NCBI GenBank assembly: GCA_900553545.1
Contig: USDP01000051.1
Span: 1 to 9,792 of the forward strand
Direction of reading: 5' to 3'
Source of the DNA: an uncultured Eubacteriales bacterium
Lineage (GTDB): Bacteria > Bacillota > Clostridia > Oscillospirales > Oscillospiraceae
Length of the DNA stretch: 9,792 bases
Part shown: one piece after another, positions 1 through 5,444 of the stretch
Position numbering within the stretch: position 1 is the stretch's first letter
Layout: every line of letters starts with the position of its first letter
Notes under the pieces: generated by a model
Told to the model about the DNA's origin: nothing
Seen by the model: only the letters and a program-made list of their open reading frames with translations
Databases searched by the model: none
Program-made: the position numbers and the translations under genes

Positions 1-35
1 GGGCCGCCGGCGCTGCCGGCGGCCCTGCTGTTTTT
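1..35 (+). terminator. Rho-independent terminator of an upstream plus-strand gene
   Basis: A perfect 11-bp stem (1-11 with 15-25, a GCCGGC-rich arm) closes on a 3-nt loop at 12-14. It is followed by TGCTG and a run of five T at 31-35. The T run makes it read best in the plus direction, for a gene left of the window converging on the NUDIX gene. It may also end the NUDIX transcript, but the bases that would form the minus-strand T run lie outside the window. Confidence 0.65.
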
Positions 36-91
36 AACGCTGCCCATTCAGAACAGGATGCTTCTGGCGTGATCTCTGATTCCGCACCGGT

Positions 92-646
92 TCAGCATCC
101 GGCCTTGTCCATGAGCTTCCGATAGACGACGCGCATCTCCGGCTCACGCACCTCTGCCTCCACGTCGGCGAACGGAATCCAGCGGACGGCGCTGTTCTCG
201 TCGGCCTTGACACGGATGGGGAGGCGGTCGTCCGCTTCGAGCAGATAGGTGCAGTTCAGGTGCAGATGGGTCGCCACGTAGCGCCCGCGCTTCACATGCC
301 CGTCCACGCCGAGGATCTCGAGCGAGAAAATGTCGTTCCGCAGCGGCCTTGCGCCGACAATGCCGGATTCCTCATTCGCCTCCCGCAGCGCCACGCGCAG
401 CAGATCCTCCTCGCCATCCGCGTGCCCGCCGAGCCAGGCCCACGACTGGTAGAGATTGTGGAACGCCATCAGCGCATGCGTCCGCGCGGGATTCACGATC
501 CAGCAGGAGGCTGTAAAATGCGCCATCTCGTTTTCCCGCGTCAGCAGATCGGGGAACGTGTCCATGTATTGCAGCATCAGCCGCTTTTCCGTTTCTTCCT
601 GTTCATTGTAGGGCCGAAATGCCAGAATATCATCGCGCAGTCCCAT
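92..646 (-). CDS. NUDIX hydrolase
   Basis: A 184-residue protein with a complete NUDIX box: residues 74-96 fit G-x5-E-x7-R-E-x2-E-E-x-G-I, with R88, E89, E92, E93 and G95. The glutamates of this motif bind the divalent metals used to hydrolyse nucleoside-diphosphate-linked substrates. The 40-residue N-terminal part carries no motif that I recognise; together with the domain it looks like the single-domain NUDIX proteins common in Clostridia. The substrate cannot be told from sequence; ADP-ribose-like, NADH-like or isoprenoid diphosphate specificity are all possible. The start is supported by AGGAGG at 655-660, 8-9 nt upstream of the ATG. It has its own promoter candidate and lies behind the terminator of the M23 gene, so it is probably a single-gene unit. 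Cytoplasmic, with no signal or membrane segment. Confidence 0.92.
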   Translation of the reverse strand: MGLRDDILAFRPYNEQEETEKRLMLQYMDTFPDLLTRENEMAHFTASCWIVNPARTHALMAFHNLYQSWAWLGGHADGEEDLLRVALREANEESGIVGARPLRNDIFSLEILGVDGHVKRGRYVATHLHLNCTYLLEADDRLPIRVKADENSAVRWIPFADVEAEVREPEMRVVYRKLMDKAGC

Positions 647-654
647 TGCAAGCG

Positions 655-705
655 CCTCCTGTAAGCTGTTTGCAATATTCTATCACAGCCACCCAAAGGA
701 CGCAA
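655..705 (-). promoter_or_regulatory. Promoter and RBS of the NUDIX gene
   Basis: On the minus strand an extended -10 (TGATAGAAT, core 677-682) is preceded at 17 nt by TTGCGT (700-705), a weak -35. AGGAGG (655-660) follows about 17 nt after the -10. The TGn extension could offset the poor -35. This is a pattern match only. Confidence 0.5.
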
Positions 706-774
706 CCCGGATACATTCCACCCGTTTCTGCGATTTTGCCCCTACAAACACAAGCAAATCTCAGCACAAAACTA

Positions 775-810
775 AAAACAGCCCCCTCTCATATGAGAGG
801 GGGCTGTTTT
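775..810 (-). terminator. Terminator of the M23 gene, perfect 36-bp palindrome
   Basis: Positions 775-810 form an uninterrupted palindrome (two 18-nt arms with centre ATAT, flanked by AAAA/TTTT). On the minus strand it begins 3 nt after the TGA of the M23 gene and runs into a T-rich stretch (GTTTTTAGTTTTG). It is symmetrical enough to work in both directions, and so would isolate the NUDIX gene from the block on its right. Confidence 0.9.
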
Positions 811-813
811 GTG

Positions 814-1527
814 TCAATCCACAAAGGTTTCGGGGTCAATGGATGCGCCGTTTTTGCGGACGGCGAAATGCAGGTGGGCGTCCTGCCCGACCTCGAGCAG
901 CGCCGTGCGCCCGACGGAGCCGATCGTCTGCCCGGCCTCGACCTTGTCCCCGGCGGAGACAACGGGTGTGGCGGCCAGATTCTGATAGTACGTGACGCAG
1001 CCGTCGTCGTGCCCGATGACGACCGTCGTGCCGAGCAGCTCGTCGTCATAGACCGCCGTGACCGTGCCGTTTGCCGCGGCCCGTACCGGCGCGCCCTCGG
1101 CGGCGGTCAGGTCGACGCCGTCATGCGTGCGCCAGTCGCGCGTCGTGGCGTTGAAGGCCAGCTGCTCCATGCTGTACGCGCTCTGCGTCTCGCCGGACAC
1201 CGGCCACACGCGGACGTTTGCCGCCTGCGCGTAGACCTGCTCGTCGGTCTGCGAGACGGGCGCGGATTCCGCCGGCTTAGTGACGGCGGCAGGCTTGCTT
1301 GCAGACGGCTGTGTGGGCGTTTTCGCCGGCTGGGACGGGATCTCCGTCTCCGTGGCGACCGACATCGCAGGCTCGCTCAGTGCGTTTTTCTCCGCGATCG
1401 CGCCGGACAGGAACAGCCAGCCCGACACGCCGACCGCGCAGATGCAGAGCGCCAGCACGATGTAGTAGCCCTTCTCGCGCAGAAAGTGTTGAAAACGGTT
1501 GGGTTTGGAATTTTCGTTGTGTTGCAT
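814..1527 (-). CDS. M23 (LytM) family membrane protein, SpoIIQ-like
   Basis: A 237-residue protein: short cytoplasmic N-terminus, one membrane segment (about 21-42), a Pro/Thr/Ala-rich linker (53-92) and an extracytoplasmic LytM domain (about 104-237). Zinc ligands are visible as HDGVD (H135, D139) and HLHF (H218, H220). Where active M23 enzymes have Y-x-H-L, this protein has Y-Q-N-L (181-184), so one catalytic histidine is replaced by N183. The size and layout (tail, single anchor, LytM) match SpoIIQ, the forespore protein that forms a channel with SpoIIIAH during sporulation; SpoIIQ members are often degenerate. A cell-wall peptidase remains possible. ATG at 1527 is preferred over GTG at 1536 because the GTG lies inside the ribosome binding site GGAGG (1536-1540), which is 8 nt from the ATG. 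The gene lies 62 nt behind the CBS gene and ends at a strong terminator. Confidence 0.85.
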   Translation of the reverse strand: MQHNENSKPNRFQHFLREKGYYIVLALCICAVGVSGWLFLSGAIAEKNALSEPAMSVATETEIPSQPAKTPTQPSASKPAAVTKPAESAPVSQTDEQVYAQAANVRVWPVSGETQSAYSMEQLAFNATTRDWRTHDGVDLTAAEGAPVRAAANGTVTAVYDDELLGTTVVIGHDDGCVTYYQNLAATPVVSAGDKVEAGQTIGSVGRTALLEVGQDAHLHFAVRKNGASIDPETFVD

Positions 1528-1589
1528 TTCTTGCACCTCCGAGGCTAGTATCCCCGGAAGCTGCCAAATTAAACACAGATTGGGAATGT

Positions 1590-2009
1590 TTAGTAGACTG
1601 TAGCCACAAAATACTGTTCCAGACAGTATTTCAGGATGCGGCTGCGGGTGACGATGCCGATGAAATCGTCCTTGTCGTCCACGACGGGGACGAAGTTCTG
1701 GTCGGCGGCGACGGCGATGAGGTCCTCCACGCGCGTGTCCGCGCGCACGGGCTGTACCGCGCGCCGCGGCGCAGCGATCTCGGTGATGGAGTGTTCCTCG
1801 GTCTGCCGGATGTCCATGACGCAGAGCCGCTTGAACGCCCAGAGCAGATCGCCTTCGGTGATGACGCCCTTATAGTGCCCCTCCGCGTCGAGGATGGGAA
1901 GCGCGGTATAGCCGGAGTTTTCCATGCGCTCCATCGCCTGCCGCAGCGTGGAATCCGCGTCGACATAGGAGCACATCGCCTTGGGCGTCAGAAAGAACAG
2001 GATATTCAT
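1590..2009 (-). CDS. Tandem CBS-domain protein
   Basis: A 139-residue cytoplasmic protein made of two CBS domains and little else. CBS1 (about 8-62) shows YTALPILD (34-41) and GVITEGDLL (48-56). CBS2 (about 75-130) shows NFVPVVDD (105-112) and GIVTRSRIL (118-126). Paired CBS domains form a Bateman module that senses adenine nucleotides, and similar stand-alone proteins in Firmicutes (YkuL/DarB) bind c-di-AMP. The N-terminus, beginning MNILFFLTPK, matches a stand-alone CBS family that I recall as widespread in Clostridia; its role is not established. The ATG has GGGAGG at 2022-2027, with a rather long spacing of 12 nt. Neighbours are the AEC transporter gene (102 nt upstream) and the M23 gene (62 nt downstream), so it may be co-transcribed with the latter. 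The ligand is not determinable here. Confidence 0.9.
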   Translation of the reverse strand: MNILFFLTPKAMCSYVDADSTLRQAMERMENSGYTALPILDAEGHYKGVITEGDLLWAFKRLCVMDIRQTEEHSITEIAAPRRAVQPVRADTRVEDLIAVAADQNFVPVVDDKDDFIGIVTRSRILKYCLEQYFVATVY

Positions 2010-2046
2010 TGGAGAAAAGGGCCTCCCTTTTGAGTTCGGTATGTAT

Positions 2047-2077
2047 AGTTTACCATATCCGGCCGCCGCCGTTGTAA
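2047..2077 (-). promoter_or_regulatory. Weak promoter candidate for the CBS gene
   Basis: On the minus strand TGGTAAACT (extended -10, core 2047-2052) lies in the only AT-rich part of the 102-nt gap behind the AEC gene. The best -35 is TTACAA at 2072-2077, but the spacing of 19 nt is long. Read-through from the AEC gene is an equal possibility, since no terminator is visible in this gap. Confidence 0.3.
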
Positions 2078-2111
2078 CGAAATTGTGAATTACGCCAGAA
2101 ACCTGTCGGCG

Positions 2112-3035
2112 TTATGCGGCGAAGAGCATCGTGAGCACGAGCGGAATGGTCACGAGCGAGAGGAGCGTGGACAAAAAGACGCAGCCCGAGGCCAGCGACC
2201 CGTCGCGCCCGTAGCGATAACAGAGGATCGTGGAATTCGTGGCGGCGGGCATGGCCCGCGCGAGGATGAGCGTGGTGAGCATGAGGTCATGCGTCAGAAC
2301 GCCGCGCAGCAGCACCCAGAGGCCCAGCGGGATAGCCACCAGCTTCACCGCGCAGAGCACATATACCCGCCAGTCGCCGAAGACCGTCCGCAGCGAGAGC
2401 TTTGCCAGCGCAGAGCCGATGATCAGCATGGCCATCGGGCTGGTCAGGTTGCCGACGTAGTCGACCATCTGGCCCACGATTGCCGGGACGCGCAGCGCGC
2501 TGAAATAGAGCGCATAGGCCACGAGCGCGGCGATCACGCACGGGCAGCGCAGGATGTCCCACGAGAGGCGGAATTTGCTCGAACCGTCGAGCAGATAGAC
2601 GCCGTAGGTCCAGCAGAAGATCTGAAAGCCCAGCACGAAGATCGAGATGCAGAACCGCGCGCTCGCGCCGAGGAGCGCCTCCGCCAGCGGATAGCCCAGA
2701 TAGCCCACATTGGAAAAGACCAGCAGGAAAACATAGATCCGCGCGTCCTTTTCCGGCGCGCGCATCGCCCGCACCAGCAGCCAGCCCAGGCCGATCAGCA
2801 GGAAATAACAGGCAAAGTTGACCCCCGTGAGCTGCAGGACCTGTCCGTTGGTCAGCAGCCGCTCCCCGACCATCACCGACGCGACGATCTGCAGCGGATT
2901 TGTAATGTTGACCACCAATGAGGAAAGCATTTTATTTTCATCTTCGCCGAGCACGCCGGCCTTCCCGCCGAGGAAGCCAACGCCCATCGCGAAAAACATC
3001 AGCACCAGCTGATGCACCAGTCCGGAAATGTCCAT
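2112..3035 (-). CDS. AEC (auxin efflux carrier) family transporter
   Basis: A 307-residue, strongly hydrophobic protein with about ten predicted membrane segments in two halves, the usual AEC length and layout. Family marks are NITNP (43-47) in the first half; SNVGYLGYP (108-116), which matches the conserved N-x-G-x-x-G-x-P loop; and AMPAATNS (261-268) followed by the conserved final helix region (about 286-298). Bacterial members export or import organic acids such as malate, or amino-acid-like anions; the substrate of this one is unknown. The start is ATG at 3035 with a weak AAGGA about 8 nt upstream. The upstream zinc-ribbon gene ends only 37 nt away with no terminator between them, so the two are probably on one transcript that starts at the thioesterase promoter or just before the zinc-ribbon gene. 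Confidence 0.9.
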   Translation of the reverse strand: MDISGLVHQLVLMFFAMGVGFLGGKAGVLGEDENKMLSSLVVNITNPLQIVASVMVGERLLTNGQVLQLTGVNFACYFLLIGLGWLLVRAMRAPEKDARIYVFLLVFSNVGYLGYPLAEALLGASARFCISIFVLGFQIFCWTYGVYLLDGSSKFRLSWDILRCPCVIAALVAYALYFSALRVPAIVGQMVDYVGNLTSPMAMLIIGSALAKLSLRTVFGDWRVYVLCAVKLVAIPLGLWVLLRGVLTHDLMLTTLILARAMPAATNSTILCYRYGRDGSLASGCVFLSTLLSLVTIPLVLTMLFAA

Positions 3036-3072
3036 CCGTTTGTTCCTTCTCTTTCTTTTTCCGCCGTTTGGA

Positions 3073-3903
3073 TCAGCTGCCGAAGCACTGTGCGCAGGGC
3101 GTATATCCCTGCCGCTCCGCGAGCTTACGGCTGTAGGCCCAGAAATTCTTTTTCAAAAATTTTCCGCAGTCATAGCGGTGATAATTGCCTGTGCCGTCGT
3201 CCTCGATGAAGACGACGTAGCTGTCCATGAAGCGGAGCTTTTTGCTCTGGGCATCAACTGCTGCATAGAGCGTGTCATAGTCGGCCCGCAGACGGTCGTT
3301 TTCCTTCTCCAGCGCCGCGACCTGTTCCTCCAGCACCGCATTCTCGTCCGTGGCCTTCTCCAGCTCCTTCTGCTGCTCCGAGAGGTCGTATTGCGACTGG
3401 CTGGCCGAACTTTCTGCGCTGTTTACAGTTGTCAGCAGTTCTTCAATCTGCTGCGTCTGCGCGGCGGTCTTCTCCTCCTCGGCGGCGAGTTCTGTTGTCA
3501 GGTCGTCGATCTGTGTTTCCAGCGTGGACAGGCGCTTTTCCCGCTCGGCGAGGTCATCTTCGCGCAGGCGGATGACCCGCCGCTGCCGCGCCAGACCGGA
3601 AAACTGCCAGATCGCAAGACCGAGGCTGACCGCGGCGACGATGCACGCGCAGACCGTTAGCGCCCGGCCCGGGCGCTTTTCCTTCTTTTCCGGCTTTGCA
3701 GGCTGCTTTCCAGTGGGTTCCTGGGGCTGCTTCTCGGAAGATTTTGGCGATTCTGTTCGCCGCACCGGGGTTTGCATCCGGCCCGGCTGCGCCGCCGCAG
3801 ACGGGCGCGGGCGCGATGGCGCCGCGCCGGGATTCAGGCCGCACTCGGCGCAGAACAGCTCGCCGTCCGGTATTTCCTTGCCGCACTTGATACAGGTCGT
3901 CAT
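3073..3903 (-). CDS. Zinc-ribbon, membrane-anchored coiled-coil protein with C-terminal Cys/His module
   Basis: A 276-residue protein with four parts. Residues 4-21 form a short zinc ribbon (C4, C7, C18, C21). Residues 25-80 are a Pro/Lys/Ala-rich linker. A single membrane segment lies at about 81-104. A long coiled coil rich in E, Q, L and A (about 106-228) follows. The last 40 residues hold H242 and C246 and, after a GYTPC turn, C270 and C273; this resembles the small H-x3-C...C-x2-C module found at the end of many Firmicute surface proteins. The likely topology is ribbon inside and coiled coil plus C-terminal module outside, by the positive-inside rule. Its function is unknown; a scaffold or sensor is a guess. 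GGAG lies 7-8 nt upstream of the ATG. It sits between the PPTase (54-nt gap) and the AEC gene (37-nt gap) on the same strand. Confidence 0.85.
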   Translation of the reverse strand: MTTCIKCGKEIPDGELFCAECGLNPGAAPSRPRPSAAAQPGRMQTPVRRTESPKSSEKQPQEPTGKQPAKPEKKEKRPGRALTVCACIVAAVSLGLAIWQFSGLARQRRVIRLREDDLAEREKRLSTLETQIDDLTTELAAEEEKTAAQTQQIEELLTTVNSAESSASQSQYDLSEQQKELEKATDENAVLEEQVAALEKENDRLRADYDTLYAAVDAQSKKLRFMDSYVVFIEDDGTGNYHRYDCGKFLKKNFWAYSRKLAERQGYTPCAQCFGS

Positions 3904-3957
3904 ATCCCGTCTCCTTCGTTTTTCTGTCTGTTTATATAACTTTTTACGTCTGTTTCT

Positions 3958-4524
3958 CTAGCCTTTTCCGCTGAGATCGTATGCAATACTGATAAAATGG
4001 CCGCGCACGATCTGCGTTGCGAGTGCGATCTCGCGTCCGTCCAGCTGTGTCCGCGAAGCAAGGACAGAAAAGCACCGCGGATCAAGGCCGAGGCCGCGTC
4101 CGTCCAGCTTCATGACCGCTTCCTTCCGCGTCCAGAGCCACGAGAGCGCCCGCTCGCTGTCCGCTTCTTCCCGCTGAAAGATGCGCTGGAATGCCCGCTC
4201 GCGTATGCGCTCAGATACCGCTCGGTCCGCGCACTCCACATCCACGCCGCACGGCGTGTCAGAAATCAGCAGCACCGCGAGATCCCCGCCGTGGCTCAGG
4301 CTGAATTCCGGCCCGCCCGGCAGATATGGTTTGCCCTCCGGCGTGCGGAGGAGCGCTTCCTCGTCCGCGACATATTCCGCAAGCAGCAGCCCCGCGGCTG
4401 CGATGCCAGCGGCAGTTTCCGAATTGTGGCAGCGCAGAACGCGATCCCGCCGCTGCGGCGAGAGACGCGCCAGCGTTGCTTCGTCCGGCAGAGTGGCCTG
4501 TCTCCAATACAGTTTTATGCTCAT
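3958..4524 (-). CDS. Sfp-type 4'-phosphopantetheinyl transferase
   Basis: A 188-residue enzyme that moves the 4'-phosphopantetheine arm of coenzyme A to a conserved serine of carrier proteins, turning apo-ACP or apo-PCP into the holo form. The family motifs are in order: GKPYLPG (64-70) with FSLSH (74-78), GVDVE (93-97, magnesium-binding D95 and E97), and WTRKEAVMK (131-139, E135 and K139). The length is at the compact end of the Sfp group and well above AcpS. A start further upstream (to 4608) is in frame but would overlap the thioesterase by 88 nt. ATG at 4524 shares ATGA with the thioesterase stop and has no clear ribosome binding site, as expected for translational coupling. The target carrier protein is not in the window; a dedicated secondary-metabolite or general ACP role cannot be separated. 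Confidence 0.92.
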   Translation of the reverse strand: MSIKLYWRQATLPDEATLARLSPQRRDRVLRCHNSETAAGIAAAGLLLAEYVADEEALLRTPEGKPYLPGGPEFSLSHGGDLAVLLISDTPCGVDVECADRAVSERIRERAFQRIFQREEADSERALSWLWTRKEAVMKLDGRGLGLDPRCFSVLASRTQLDGREIALATQIVRGHFISIAYDLSGKG

Positions 4525-5249
4525 GTCCGGAACGTGAGCGCCGCGAGGGCTGCGGCCTTGCCGTTCTCCTTTTTCACGGCGAGGCGCGTTTCCGCGCCGT
4601 CGTCGCACCGGCTGAGGCGGAGCGTTTCGCCCTCGAGGCAGGGAGAAGCGTAATGAATTTCAAATGTCTGCACCCGCGTCAGCTCCTCGGCGGTGCAGCA
4701 GCCGAGCGTCGCGCGGACGTAAGCGAGGTTGTTGACATGCCGCCCGACGTCGATGTCCGTCGCGCGCACGGGATAGGCTTCGCCCGGCTCTGTGAAATCG
4801 TCGACAAAGCGGCGCGGCTTCTGCTCGATGGCGGCCATGGCAGGGAAGGGGAAGTCCTGCGGGAAGCCGGACTGCCCGAACGGGACGACCTTGCCCGCGC
4901 CGCCGAGGATGGCCCACTCGGTTCGCCCGACGGCGAAGACCTCATCGCCGCGCCGGAGACGGTAGCTCCGGAAGCAGCGGACGCTCTCCACGCGGCACGC
5001 CTCCGGCCACGTCTCGCCGGTCACGGTGTCCATCAGGGCGAGGGGGCGCAGAAGTTCGATCCGGCAGTGGACGGTCAGCCAGAACTCCCGCCGCCGAGCC
5101 ATCGCCGCAAAGCCGACGCCGATCTGCTCGGCGTGCTCTGCCGCCAGCGCCTGAAACAGCGTCAGCCCGCCCAGCACGCCGAGCCGACCGTCCATGCCGC
5201 AAAGCTCCGGCGAGATCAGAAATTCCCGTGTCCAAATGCCCTGTTCCAT
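4521..5249 (-). CDS. Acyl-ACP thioesterase, double hot-dog fold (FatA/FatB-like)
   Basis: A 242-residue enzyme expected to release free fatty acids from acyl-ACP. The first hot-dog half (about 5-130) has REFWL (54-58) and the TW motif (80-81); the second (about 150-242) has VRATDIDVGRHVNN (161-174) and FEIHY (196-200). In plant FatB and bacterial relatives the second motif reads D-x-N-x-H-V-N-N; here D167 and H171 are kept but the Asn is G169, and the later E-C pair is P203-C204. Activity or specificity may therefore differ. The length fits bacterial members. GGAG (5258-5261) lies 8 nt before the ATG, and a strong promoter is found further upstream. The stop overlaps the PPTase start by four bases, so both act in carrier-protein-bound acyl metabolism. 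Confidence 0.88.
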   Translation of the reverse strand: MEQGIWTREFLISPELCGMDGRLGVLGGLTLFQALAAEHAEQIGVGFAAMARRREFWLTVHCRIELLRPLALMDTVTGETWPEACRVESVRCFRSYRLRRGDEVFAVGRTEWAILGGAGKVVPFGQSGFPQDFPFPAMAAIEQKPRRFVDDFTEPGEAYPVRATDIDVGRHVNNLAYVRATLGCCTAEELTRVQTFEIHYASPCLEGETLRLSRCDDGAETRLAVKKENGKAAALAALTFRT

Positions 5250-5293
5250 ATCCTCTGCTCCTGTTTTCCGCTGTTTTGGTTTTGTTTTTATTT

Positions 5294-5322
5294 ATCATAA
5301 CACGGGGAAGCGAATGGGTCAA
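5294..5322 (-). promoter_or_regulatory. Sigma-A promoter of the thioesterase-PPTase operon
   Basis: Minus-strand TTGACC (5317-5322), a 17-nt spacer, then TATGAT (5294-5299): five of six consensus bases in each box and ideal spacing. Transcription should start near 5287, leaving an A-rich leader of about 38 nt with GGAG (5258-5261) before the ATG at 5249. The 195-nt region 5250-5444 also holds the divergent lipoprotein promoter. Confidence 0.8.
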
Positions 5323-5367
5323 CCGCGCAGGCCGCCCGGTTCGAAATTCCACTCTGGAAGGCTTGCA

Positions 5368-5436
5368 TTTTCAAGGCGCTTATGCTAGGATATGCTTGAA
5401 AAATTGGCCGAATCGCGGCCATCACACATTGGGGGA
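5368..5436 (+). promoter_or_regulatory. Promoter candidate, leader hairpin and RBS of the lipoprotein gene
   Basis: TTTTCA (5368-5373), a 17-nt spacer and TATGCT (5391-5396) form a moderate sigma-A match. A second TATGCT at 5381-5386 lacks a -35. The leader carries a 6-bp hairpin (TGGCCG 5405-5410 with CGGCCA 5416-5421, loop AATCG), then GGGGGA (5431-5436) 8 nt before the ATG. The hairpin is too small to call a regulator. Confidence 0.45.
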
Positions 5437-5444
5437 ATTGGACC

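Noticed and set aside
1546..1574. Sigma-F-like promoter (GTTTA, 14 nt, GGGGATACTA on the minus strand) before the SpoIIQ-like gene
   Set aside because: The -10 fits GGnnAnAnT well and spoIIQ is a sigma-F gene in Bacillus, but the expected start would fall on the ribosome binding site at 1536-1540 and the spacing is short. Recorded only as a hint.
4525..4608. Longer N-terminus for the PPTase
   Set aside because: The extra 28 residues are Arg/Gly-rich, unlike the family, and would overlap the thioesterase deeply; the ATGA junction start explains the sequence better.
4326..5300. A 324-codon plus-strand open frame opposite the thioesterase and PPTase
   Set aside because: Low-complexity Arg/Ala-rich translation, no ribosome binding site seen, opposite two well-supported enzymes.
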